Source: Paenibacillus sp. A3 (GTDB lineage: Bacteria > Bacillota > Bacilli > Paenibacillales > NBRC-103111). From it: 64,000 nt of DNA. This document shows positions 1 through 7,724 of this stretch, one piece after another (positions within the stretch are counted from its first letter, which is position 1; the number at the start of each line of letters is the position of its first letter). The stretch covers positions 1-64,000 of the forward strand of contig NZ_JTHN01000021.1 in the NCBI RefSeq assembly GCF_001399685.1, given 5' to 3'. Under the pieces are notes generated by a model that was not told the DNA's origin, made no database searches, and was given only the letters and a program-made list of their open reading frames with translations. The translations under genes and the position numbers were made by a program.

Positions 1-2
1 GG

Positions 3-629
3 TTGTGCAGGGCAGGCCGTGTGCGGAGAATCGGGGGGACGACGGAGCAGCAGGTGAACGTCAGAATCGTCGCGGCGATGAACATGGCCCCGCAGGAGGC
101 GCTGGACAAAGGCATTTTGCGGCACGCCCTCTTTTTCCGGCTGAATGTCGTCACCCTGCAGCTCCCGCCACTGCTGCGCAGGCAAGAGGACATTCCGCTG
201 CTCGCACAGCATTTTATCGAGAAGTTCAATCCGATGTTCGGCATGAAAATTATGGGCATGGCTCCGTCCGCCATGCAGCGGTTCATGGCTTACGCCTGGC
301 CCGGCAACGTTCGCGAATTGGGGCATGCGATCGAATCCGCCTTCAATATGATCGAGCCGGAAGAGGAGATCATTGAGGATCGTCATCTGCCTACGAATCT
401 GAGGGAAACTCCCTGTCCCGTGCCGGTCCCCTCTCTGCGGAAGCCGGACCTCACCGCGTTCCCGGCAGGAAAATTAACCGACCGGATGAAGCAGATGGAG
501 CGGGATGCGATCGTCGACGCGCTCAAGCGTCACGGCTACAACATCAGCCTTGCCGCGCAAGCGTTGGGGATCAAGCGGCAAGCTTTGCAGTACAAGCTGA
601 ACCGGTACGGGATCGCGAGGAAGCCGTAG
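3..629 (+). CDS. Sigma-54-dependent transcriptional activator, C-terminal part (cut by window edge)
   Basis: This is the end of an enhancer-binding protein that would activate RNA polymerase carrying sigma-54. Visible are the last third of the AAA+ domain (GRVRRIGG, VNVRIVAAMN, the FRLNVV stretch and the WPGNVREL motif near residue 100) and a C-terminal Fis-type helix-turn-helix (NISLAAQALGIKRQALQYKL). The Walker motifs, the GAFTGA loop and the sensory domain lie outside the window. The gene stops 97 bases before kamA, which has a good -24/-12 promoter, so it is probably the lysine-pathway activator. In the first bases, frame 2 reads VVQG and frame 3 reads GRVRR, so one extra base near position 14 may disrupt the frame. 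Too little upstream sequence is present to decide. Confidence 0.9.
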   Translation: MCRAGRVRRIGGTTEQQVNVRIVAAMNMAPQEALDKGILRHALFFRLNVVTLQLPPLLRRQEDIPLLAQHFIEKFNPMFGMKIMGMAPSAMQRFMAYAWPGNVRELGHAIESAFNMIEPEEEIIEDRHLPTNLRETPCPVPVPSLRKPDLTAFPAGKLTDRMKQMERDAIVDALKRHGYNISLAAQALGIKRQALQYKLNRYGIARKP

Positions 630-670
630 CGCATTTTGCCGGATCCGCCTTCGCCCAGCATCTCCCAGTA

Positions 671-687
671 TTGGCATGATTTTTGCT
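671..687 (+). promoter_or_regulatory. Sigma-54 (-24/-12) promoter of kamA
   Basis: TTGGCATGATTTTTGCT matches the sigma-54 consensus TGGCACG-N4-TTGCW. The GG (673-674) and GC (685-686) elements are exactly 12 bases apart, as the family requires. It sits 39 bases before the kamA start codon and directly behind the gene for a sigma-54 activator. Confidence 0.85.
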
Positions 688-725
688 TATACATTAAGCG
701 AAAACGATTGATGGAGGTGCTCTGG

Positions 726-2162
726 ATGAGCGTACCGATGATGGATCCGCAAAGCAAAACGAACGTTCCCCCTCTCAGCAGCAAAAGGCACTGGAAAGAC
801 GTCGAACTGTGGAAAGATGTGACGGAGGAACAGTGGAACGATTGGCTGTGGCAGTTGACGCACACGATCCGCACCTTGGACGAGTTGAAGCAAGTCGTGA
901 ATTTAACTCCCGAGGAAGAGGAAGGCGTGCGCATTTCGACGCAAACGATTCCATTGAATATAACGCCTTATTACGCTTCGCTGATGCACCCGGACGATCC
1001 CCGCTGCCCGATCCGCATGCAGTCGGTTCCGATTTCCGCGGAGCTGCTGAAGACGAAATACGACCTGGAGGACCCGCTCCACGAGGACGAAGATTCCCCG
1101 ACGCCGGGCTTAACCCACCGTTACCCGGACCGGGTGCTGTTTCTGGTCACGAACCAGTGCTCGATGTACTGCCGTTACTGTACGCGCCGTCGCTTCTCGG
1201 GCCAGGTGGGCATGGGAGTGCCCAAAAAACAGCTGGACGACGCTATCGACTACATCCGCCGTACGCCGGAAGTCCGCGACGTGCTCCTATCCGGGGGTGA
1301 CGGCTTGCTTATCAACGACAACATCGTGGAATATATACTGAAAAATTTGCGGGCGATCCCCCACGTCGAGATTATCCGGATCGGCACGCGGGCTCCGGTC
1401 GTCTTCCCGCAGCGCATTACGGAGAACCTGTGCAACATTCTGAAAAAGTACCATCCGGTATGGCTGAACACGCATTTCAATCATCCTCTGGAAATTACGG
1501 CCGAAGCAAAGCAGGCTTGCGAAATGCTGGCTAACGCGGGCGTTCCGCTGGGGAATCAGGCGGTCATTCTGGCGGGCATTAACGACAGCACGCATATTAT
1601 GAAAAAGCTCATGCACGAGCTGGTCAAAATCCGCGTCCGCCCCTACTATATTTACCAATGCGATTTGTCCGAAGGCATCGGCCATTTCCGCGCACCCGTG
1701 TCCAAAGGGCTGGAGATTATCGAGGCGCTGCGCGGCCATACTTCCGGCTATGCGGTCCCGACCTTCGTCGTCGACGCCCCCGGAGGCGGCGGAAAAATCG
1801 CGCTGCAGCCGAACTATCTGATCTCGCAAAGCCAGGATAAAGTCATCCTGCGCAACTATGAAGGCGTTATCGTCGGCTACCCGGAGCCGAAAAATTATGT
1901 CCCGGGCCGCGCCGACGAATATTTCAACGAGATTTACGGCATCCAGCAAGCACCGGCAAGCACTGGAATTATTGCCCTCATGAAGGATGAAAAATTCAAC
2001 CTGGTGCCGGAAAACTTGCACCGCATCGGCCGCAGAAAATCGTACGAGGAAGCTTCCGAGCACTCCTCGTTGAAAGACCGCCGGCAAAAGCGGGATGAAA
2101 TGAAGGAAAAGCTGATCAAAGCGGTGAAGCAGAAGGAGAATACTTCGAGCGCGGAGGCGTGA
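726..2162 (+). CDS. kamA: Lysine 2,3-aminomutase
   Basis: This radical-SAM enzyme converts L-lysine to L-beta-lysine using a [4Fe-4S] cluster, S-adenosylmethionine and PLP. The cluster motif CSMYCRYC places cysteines at about residues 145, 149 and 152. The PLP lysine is in PGGGGK at about residue 357. The chosen ATG at 726 has GGAGG at 713-717; an in-frame reading from 636 would cross the sigma-54 promoter and is rejected. From 726 the protein has 478 residues, slightly longer than the usual 410-470, with a charged C-terminal tail. It opens the lysine pathway continued by ablB at 3107 and the operon at 14432-23989. Bacillus subtilis kamA sits in the equivalent yodTSRQP-kamA-yokU cluster. Confidence 0.96.
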   Translation: MSVPMMDPQSKTNVPPLSSKRHWKDVELWKDVTEEQWNDWLWQLTHTIRTLDELKQVVNLTPEEEEGVRISTQTIPLNITPYYASLMHPDDPRCPIRMQSVPISAELLKTKYDLEDPLHEDEDSPTPGLTHRYPDRVLFLVTNQCSMYCRYCTRRRFSGQVGMGVPKKQLDDAIDYIRRTPEVRDVLLSGGDGLLINDNIVEYILKNLRAIPHVEIIRIGTRAPVVFPQRITENLCNILKKYHPVWLNTHFNHPLEITAEAKQACEMLANAGVPLGNQAVILAGINDSTHIMKKLMHELVKIRVRPYYIYQCDLSEGIGHFRAPVSKGLEIIEALRGHTSGYAVPTFVVDAPGGGGKIALQPNYLISQSQDKVILRNYEGVIVGYPEPKNYVPGRADEYFNEIYGIQQAPASTGIIALMKDEKFNLVPENLHRIGRRKSYEEASEHSSLKDRRQKRDEMKEKLIKAVKQKENTSSAEA

Positions 2163-2391
2163 GGCGTTGGCACTGGGGGAGTTTTGACGGCTCCCCCTTG
2201 GGACGCTTGGTAGGCGAGGGCTGTGCAAGGATTTTGTCATGCGGAAGGGCTGTGTGACGAGGATGTTGCACCGGTCGTTGTTTTTCGTCAAGGCCTCCGG
2301 AGTTCCTTCACGCACTAGCCTCCCGGAACGCGTTTTGTTGTAGTACGGCGGGTGATCGCCCTCTGACGCAAAACGTCCGGGCAAGCGAATC

Positions 2392-2432
2392 AGCCCTCGC
2401 GGATCCCCATAGGGACCGTCGAGGGCTTTATT
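2392..2432 (+). terminator. Probable kamA terminator
   Basis: AGCCCTCG (2392-2399) pairs with CGAGGGCT (2420-2427) around an imperfect inner stem, followed by TTTATT. The T run is short and interrupted. The 302-base gap between kamA and yokU (2163-2464) shows nothing else recognisable. Confidence 0.5.
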
Positions 2433-2464
2433 CGGGCTGAGGCGGGCAGCAGATGCACCCTGGG

Positions 2465-2731
2465 TCAACCCTTGCTCAAAAATTTGTTGATTCGCGGGGC
2501 GTTCATCAACTCGTCGTAACGGAACTTGCTTCCTAGTGCGGAGAAATCGTTCAAATAAAGCGCCTCTTCGATTCGCTGCGACATGCTTTCGGTCACGTAT
2601 TGTCCGCAATTAGGACAGTCCAACGCCGGAGCTTCCAGAATCTGCACTGCTGTTTTCCCGTCCGGCGCCACCCAATAGCAATCTTTTACGCTCTCGCGGA
2701 TCGGCTCCGCATCGCACCACATACATTTCAT
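2465..2731 (-). CDS. yokU: YokU-family small zinc-ribbon protein
   Basis: An 88-residue protein with a YgiT/YokU-type zinc ribbon: CMWC near residues 3-6 and CPNCG near residues 38-42, giving two CxxC knuckles. Its function is unknown. The family is found beside kamA in Bacillus, and the same neighbourhood here supports the name. It is transcribed towards kamA, so the two genes converge. The start ATG follows a GGAGAGGGGAGA purine run at normal spacing. A role in kamA regulation or activation has been guessed only from gene neighbourhood. Confidence 0.85.
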   Translation of the reverse strand: MKCMWCDAEPIRESVKDCYWVAPDGKTAVQILEAPALDCPNCGQYVTESMSQRIEEALYLNDFSALGSKFRYDELMNAPRINKFLSKG

Positions 2732-2934
2732 CGTTCATTCTCTCCCCTCTCCAGGTTGTCATTATTTTCACCATATGGTATATAAGCAAAGTTGATGCCA
2801 ACTTAGGATTAGGACGAAGTAACCTTATAGACCGGATGAAAAGCATACAGCACCGCAAAATCTTTTGCACTTTGCCATCATTTTGCAGCAAAACTTTTTG
2901 TCCACCAAGAGAATGGACGTGATCCTCTCTCGCA

Positions 2935-2951
2935 TTGGCTCTGTTTTTGCT
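2935..2951 (+). promoter_or_regulatory. Second sigma-54 promoter, in front of ablB
   Basis: TTGGCTCTGTTTTTGCT has GG at 2937-2938 and GC at 2949-2950, the exact 12-base sigma-54 spacing. It lies upstream of ablB and downstream of the divergent yokU, so ablB appears to have its own promoter under the same activator as kamA. Confidence 0.7.
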
Positions 2952-2982
2952 TTAAACTTAGGGATGGACTGCTCGGGTGAGG

Positions 2983-3096
2983 CATATTTGTGAAGTAGCT
3001 TCCTACGGAAAGCCAAGCCCATGCTTACGAAGTAGCTTTCCTGCGGAAAGCTCAGCCAATGCTTACGAAGTCAGTTTTCCTGCGGAAAACTTTGAG
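2983..3096 (+). repeat. Three tandem 38-base hairpin repeats in the ablB leader
   Basis: Units at about 2983-3020, 3021-3058 and 3059-3096 share the pattern ATGCTTACGAAGT followed by a small hairpin. The hairpin arms are AGCTTTCC/GGAAAGCT in unit 2 and AGTTTTCC/GGAAAACT in unit 3; unit 1 is degenerate. They lie between the sigma-54 promoter and the ablB ribosome binding site, so they form part of the transcribed leader. Confidence 0.75.
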
Positions 3097-3106
3097 GAGG
3101 AAAAAC

Positions 3107-3976
3107 ATGCTGGAAGAACAAGCTTACTATACCAATCAAGTCGAGCAGGGATGCGATTACGAGATGCATGTTTGCCTCGATTTCTTTAACAAAAGGATAC
3201 GGGTGGACGATTACCGGGGAAATATCGATGCCATTTTCCAGCGTATGTGCGAGCTTGCCGGCCAGCACGCGTTAACCAAAGCCTTCGTCAAGTCTCGCGA
3301 AGAAGATTGGCCTGCCTTTTTATCCAAAGGCTGTATGCTCGAAGGGATTTATAAAGGCTACTTTCTTGGCAGCGACGCCTACTGTATGGCCGTCTACTTC
3401 GATCTGGAGCGCCGGACCAGCGATTTTTGGATCGAGGAGGATCAGATTTTGGGGCAAGTACTTCAGCTCCCTTTGAAGCCGGAACGCCCGCAGATCCCCG
3501 CAGACTGTACGCTGCGCATCGTCCAGCCGGAAGATGCCGAGGCGCTTGCCGTTTTGTACGGTCAAGTGTTTCAGACGTACCCAACCCCCATGAGCCAGCC
3601 TTGGTATGTTGAAAAGGTCATCCGGGAAGGCACCGTCTTTTATATCGTGGAACAAGCCGGCCTGCTGTTCAGCGCCGCCTCGGCGGAAATCAACGAAGCG
3701 TACCGCAATGCGGAAATTACGGATTGCGCCACACTTCCGGCTTACCGCAAGCTTGGGCTCATGAGAGTGCTCATTCATGCTCTGGAGGAAGAACTGCGCA
3801 GCAGGAAGATCTATTGTGCCTATTCGCTGGCGAGAGCCCTTTCGTTCGGCATGAATGCCGCCCTCGGGCAGATGGGGTACCGTTACTACGGCCGACTGAC
3901 GAAAAGCGTCGAGATTTACGACAAATTCGAGGATATGAATCTGTGGGTGAAAGACCTCGGGAAGGGAAGGACTTAG
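3107..3976 (+). CDS. ablB: Beta-lysine N6-acetyltransferase (GNAT family)
   Basis: A 289-residue protein of the AblB/YodP family, which transfers acetyl from acetyl-CoA to the N6 amine of beta-lysine. The N-terminal half holds the family-specific region (YTNQVEQGCDYEMHVCLDFFNKRIRVDDYRGN). The C-terminal half is a GNAT fold with the acetyl-CoA region LPAYRKLGLMRVLIHALEEEL. The ATG at 3107 is chosen because GAGGAGG lies at 3094-3100; the earlier in-frame start at 3059 falls in the repeat array. In methanogens and some bacteria AblA/AblB make the osmolyte N-acetyl-beta-lysine. Here the neighbouring genes suggest the acetylated product is broken down instead. Confidence 0.92.
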   Translation: MLEEQAYYTNQVEQGCDYEMHVCLDFFNKRIRVDDYRGNIDAIFQRMCELAGQHALTKAFVKSREEDWPAFLSKGCMLEGIYKGYFLGSDAYCMAVYFDLERRTSDFWIEEDQILGQVLQLPLKPERPQIPADCTLRIVQPEDAEALAVLYGQVFQTYPTPMSQPWYVEKVIREGTVFYIVEQAGLLFSAASAEINEAYRNAEITDCATLPAYRKLGLMRVLIHALEEELRSRKIYCAYSLARALSFGMNAALGQMGYRYYGRLTKSVEIYDKFEDMNLWVKDLGKGRT

Positions 3977-3997
3977 CGGAAGCTAGGCCTTCCTTTT
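3965..3997 (+). terminator. Intrinsic terminator overlapping the ablB stop codon
   Basis: GGAAGG-A-C-TTAGC, loop GGAA, GCTAG-G-CCTTCC, then TTTT. The stem contains the ablB TAG stop (3974-3976). It marks the end of the GC-rich catabolic genes; A+T-rich sequence starts just after it. Confidence 0.65.
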
Positions 3998-4042
3998 CGC
4001 GTGGAAGAAGGCATATCAAGTTCTTCCCTGTATTCGATTAAA

Positions 4043-4133
4043 GTTTGCCGGGAAATCCTTATGCTTTCCTCAATTTCCATCTCTCCGTTAACTATTGATG
4101 GGAGTTATGCTTTTGAGGAGTTTCCCGACAAAC
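4043..4133. repeat. 91-base element with 13-base terminal inverted repeats
   Basis: GTTTGCCGGGAAA (4043-4055) and TTTCCCGACAAAC (4121-4133) are inverted repeats with 12 of 13 positions matching. CCTCAA and TTGAGG repeat the symmetry inside. The element lies exactly at the border between the catabolic genes and the defence island. It could be a miniature element, an insertion scar or a large hairpin. Confidence 0.45.
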
Positions 4134-4174
4134 CCAAATTTCTTTAAGGACTAAAAGATTGTTTTTTAATAACC

Positions 4175-6631
4175 CTACAGTTCCATACCACTATACCCCA
4201 TTGTTCGATAACCTTTGATCCTTTTCTTATACATACTCATCAGTAGTGGCACCTGAAGATCGACATAATCGTAGATTTGTACATCCTTTTTATTACTATG
4301 TGAACGATGTAATCGTCCCGCATATTGCTGGAGCGTTCCTTTCCAAGAGATCGGGTGGACGAGAAATAAAGTATCTAGCCTCGCATCATCAAAGCCTTCA
4401 CCGATCAATTTTCCCGTTGCTATAAATACCCTTTCCTCCGAATCCCCAATACTCGCAATCTTCTCACGAAGTGCTTCCCGCTGCTTTTTGCCCATACCAC
4501 CGCGCAACACAATCACGTTTTTAGCAAACTTCTCTAGTCGTTTTTCAAAATATTCGACATGAGCCGTTCGCTCCGTGAGCAGGATAGGTGATCTTCCTTG
4601 GTCCAAGCATTTGAGCAAATCATCAAATATTAATTCATTTCTGCTTTCATCATCGATGAGCATTTGATAGATATCTTGTATTTTCAAGTGCCCTGAATCA
4701 CTTGGAATTTTGAAGATCGTATATCTTGGGATTACTTTGTGCTCCATTCCACGAGCTAGCGCTTGTGACTTCGGATCAATTTTGATCCGAATCGGGCCGC
4801 ACTGCATCAACACAATTGGCTGGTGACCATCCTGACGGGCTGGCGTAGCCGTCAGTCCGACGACATATTTCGCCTTTGCCTTTTTTAGAACTTGCTCGAA
4901 ACTGAAAGCTGAAACATGGTGACACTCATCCACGATAATCTGACCATACTCAGCCAGATAGTCTTTGATCTGCCCTTTGTGATTCAAACTTTGGATAATA
5001 GCAATATCGACACAGCCAGTACGTTTTTCCTTCCCACCGCCGATGATTCCAATATCCTTGTGGCTCAGATTCAAAAATGTGCTGAGTCTCTCCTTCCATT
5101 GATCCATCAATTCCCGCCGATGGACAAGGATCAACGTATTCACCTGTCTTGAAGCAATAATGGAAGCAGCTACTACCGTTTTTCCGAAAGCTGTCGTAGC
5201 CGAAAGAATTCCTGTATCATGCACCAAGATCGATCTTGCTGCGGTATCTTGCAGCATGGAAAGTTTTCCGAGAAAAACCACATCAACATGCTTGCCTGCA
5301 TTACGTTCGTCGGTGATCGACAGTTCGACTTGATGTCGATTAAACAGATGAATAACCTCTTGATACAATCCTCTCGGAAGCGCAATATGATTGGGGAAAT
5401 CTTCCGAACAACCGATGACTCGCGGCTTCCCGTAAGTTGGTAAACGCATGGCCTGTGTCTTATAAAAATCGGGATTCTGAAAAGCGGCTAATCGCTGAAG
5501 GTGGTTTAACATCTTGACTGGCAAACCATTTTTCTCGATATATATCATATTGGCTAGCACAATATTAACGGTTGGGGGCAACTTGAATTGTTCTTGATCA
5601 TCAGATGAAAACGCAGCTTGATCCCAGGGCTTGGCTTCATCATTATCTTCACCCCAATGACCGACATTCAGCAAGGCCTCATTGTGCGCGGCTTCCCGAA
5701 CCACTTTTTCAACTTCGGCCAAGGTCATCTTAGGCAGTGTAGATAAAAAGCTCCACTGGTCCTCATATGGCAGGAAGTATTCATCTACAAAGATACTGTT
5801 GCCTTCCTTACGAGGAACTCCTTGCAACGGCAAAGCAATCAAATTGCCAAAGCCGCCTTTGGGCAATGTATCCTGATTCGGAAACAAGCGATCATACGAT
5901 TCCAAGCTGAGCTGATATCTTCTCTCCATGGTTTTAGTCAATAGAGCGCAGCCAAGCTTTCTGGCAAGGCTTGCGTCTATCGGCTGCTCGAAAAAAATCC
6001 ATACATGGCCTCCATTCCCAGAGCGAGACCTTTCCAAAGCAGCCGGGACGTTCATTTCTCTGCATGTTCTCATCACTGCGCTGGCATCTTGCCGCCAATT
6101 TTGTTTGTCAAAATCGATTGCCAGAAACCAGCAGGTTTCATCCGTAAGCATCGGGTACACCCCGATGATTCGATTTACTTTGACATCCAGGTGTCCTGCG
6201 ATCACCTCATCCGTTATAGGCAGGAACTCCCGATGAGAGCATTCCGAACATTTGATTTGCGGCTTTTTGCAAACCACGGACCACTCACGTTGGCAGGCTG
6301 GAGAATAACCTGACTTTCCGTTCTTGCTTTCCCATCGGACCGGGTACACATCCTCTCGTCCACGGAACAGACTGCGGAACAAAGCAATTTTCTCATCAGG
6401 CGTAGAGTAATTATGAACGCTCCCGTTTTCATTTTTATGAGAACGAACAGGCCCAGTTTCTTGCACTACATCGGATGGAGAGAATTCGGGTATGGTACTT
6501 ATAGCGCTTAAATTCTGTAATTGATCTTCCGCTGTAAGCAACTGTAATCTTTGCTTGAGCTGCTGATTTTCAAGCCTGAGTCGTTTAATTTCTTGTAGTG
6601 CGAGTGCAAGCTTGTGTTCAAGTTCTTCCAT
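4175..6631 (-). CDS. TOTE-type primase-helicase (AEP primase plus superfamily 2 helicase)
   Basis: 818 residues. After a short coiled coil (residues 1-35) comes an archaeo-eukaryotic primase domain (about 80-330) with a cysteine cluster (CQREW, CKKP, CSECSH), the metal-binding FLAIDFD motif near 170 and SGNGGHVWIFF. A helicase follows, with a Walker A-like TTAFGKT near 482, DECH near 567, GLTATPARQDG and the motif VI-like QQYAGRLHR. This is the architecture of helicases with the TOTE conflict-system primase domain, which are linked to mobile elements and conflict systems. It is divergent from vsr with a 121-base gap. A role in restricting or processing invading DNA is inferred from its neighbours; the substrate is unknown. 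Confidence 0.85.
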   Translation of the reverse strand: MEELEHKLALALQEIKRLRLENQQLKQRLQLLTAEDQLQNLSAISTIPEFSPSDVVQETGPVRSHKNENGSVHNYSTPDEKIALFRSLFRGREDVYPVRWESKNGKSGYSPACQREWSVVCKKPQIKCSECSHREFLPITDEVIAGHLDVKVNRIIGVYPMLTDETCWFLAIDFDKQNWRQDASAVMRTCREMNVPAALERSRSGNGGHVWIFFEQPIDASLARKLGCALLTKTMERRYQLSLESYDRLFPNQDTLPKGGFGNLIALPLQGVPRKEGNSIFVDEYFLPYEDQWSFLSTLPKMTLAEVEKVVREAAHNEALLNVGHWGEDNDEAKPWDQAAFSSDDQEQFKLPPTVNIVLANMIYIEKNGLPVKMLNHLQRLAAFQNPDFYKTQAMRLPTYGKPRVIGCSEDFPNHIALPRGLYQEVIHLFNRHQVELSITDERNAGKHVDVVFLGKLSMLQDTAARSILVHDTGILSATTAFGKTVVAASIIASRQVNTLILVHRRELMDQWKERLSTFLNLSHKDIGIIGGGKEKRTGCVDIAIIQSLNHKGQIKDYLAEYGQIIVDECHHVSAFSFEQVLKKAKAKYVVGLTATPARQDGHQPIVLMQCGPIRIKIDPKSQALARGMEHKVIPRYTIFKIPSDSGHLKIQDIYQMLIDDESRNELIFDDLLKCLDQGRSPILLTERTAHVEYFEKRLEKFAKNVIVLRGGMGKKQREALREKIASIGDSEERVFIATGKLIGEGFDDARLDTLFLVHPISWKGTLQQYAGRLHRSHSNKKDVQIYDYVDLQVPLLMSMYKKRIKGYRTMGYSGMEL

Positions 6632-6752
6632 GTTCCCTCCGAAACGGTATAAAATCCAATGCTAATTTGTTAATTATTGTAACATAATGAAAGTGACATC
6701 TAAAATTAACCGTTGACTCTCATGGTACAATAATTAGGAAGGAGGGATAACT

Positions 6753-7220
6753 GTGGCTGACGTCCTTACAAAAGAACAACGCAGAAGGAATATGCAAGCC
6801 ATTCGCGCAACCCACACTTCCATCGAAGACAAAATGAGCACGGATCTTTGGAGAAGAGGATACCGGTTCAGGAAAAACGTGAGTAGCATGTTCGGTAAGC
6901 CGGATATTGCCATTAAGAAATATAAAATTGTGATCTTCATCGATTCTTGCTTCTGGCATGGATGTAAAGAACACGGTAACATCCCTAAAACCAACGAATC
7001 CTTCTGGTTGCAAAAACTCGCTCGGAACAGCGAGCGAGATCAGGAAGTTACCGAGTATTACCAAGCAGGTCGTTGGGGGATTATGAGAATTTGGGAGCAT
7101 GAGATCAAGCAGGATTATCACGTTACCTTGGAGAAAGTTATTAAATTTATCGAGTATGCAAAAAAAATCCATGCTTATAAAACAAACAAAGCCCGTAGCA
7201 ATTTCAATCCCCCGGGCTAA
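6753..7220 (+). CDS. vsr: Very short patch repair (Vsr) endonuclease
   Basis: A 155-residue Vsr-family nuclease. The family nicks at T:G mismatches made by deamination of 5-methylcytosine. Visible signatures are RRRNMQAIRATHTSIE at the N-terminus, FGKPDIAI, and the catalytic and zinc-binding region IDSCFWHGCKEH. The start is GTG at 6753 behind AGGAAGGAGGG. It sits in the same island as a C5-cytosine methyltransferase (13003-14193), its usual partner, but about 5.8 kb away. Since no other nuclease is visible in the island, Vsr could also serve as the cutting component. That last point is inference. Confidence 0.93.
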   Translation: MADVLTKEQRRRNMQAIRATHTSIEDKMSTDLWRRGYRFRKNVSSMFGKPDIAIKKYKIVIFIDSCFWHGCKEHGNIPKTNESFWLQKLARNSERDQEVTEYYQAGRWGIMRIWEHEIKQDYHVTLEKVIKFIEYAKKIHAYKTNKARSNFNPPG

Positions 7221-7577
7221 TCTTTATTTCTATATACTATTTACCTACTGGTATACATTTTTCCTCTTCATCTATCGCTACATTTTCAACCTGTGCACGG
7301 ACAACGTTTCCCCACAAGAGGAATCCGATATCTGGAACGACATATAGTAGCCGCGCGTTTAAAACAAGGATTTATGTTGCATGACGGTGCGGATGTCGAG
7401 GACTTTATCCACTTTTCCTTGAGTGCATAGAACCTGAAAAAAAACCGAGTTGGTCCTATTATAAGTGTAAAACTGACCTGTTATATTAAGGATCTACACA
7501 GATTCCCCTTTAATGGGTTATAAAAAACATAATTCACATACAATACAATCTATTCGCTTTAAATCACTGGCACCAAA

Positions 7578-7613
7578 ATAAGGACCACGGATAATTTTAT
7601 CTTAGGTCCTTAT
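7578..7613. terminator. Bidirectional terminator between vsr and the receiver-like gene
   Basis: ATAAGGACC (7578-7586) and GGTCCTTAT (7605-7613) form a 9-bp stem with an A/T-rich loop in the gap between two converging genes. The rest of 7221-7724 has no intact gene. A 26-codon open stretch ending in TAG at 7430 (LKQGFMLHDGADVEDF) is locally GC-richer and may be a gene remnant. Confidence 0.5.
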
Positions 7614-7724
7614 CTATTGGGCTATTTATAAATGAGAGTTTTTACTTTCCATTTAGGTCATTACCTAGCTATATAACCTCAACATTACTTTCGAATCTTA
7701 ATTCTACCCATGAACCTAATTACT

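Noticed and set aside
636-725. Longer kamA N-terminus starting at 636
   Set aside because: It would translate the sigma-54 promoter; the ATG at 726 has a proper ribosome binding site and matches the family start.
1287-2609. A 440-codon open frame on the minus strand over kamA
   Set aside because: It lies antisense to a gene with intact KamA motifs and has no known family pattern; it is a composition shadow of a GC-rich gene.
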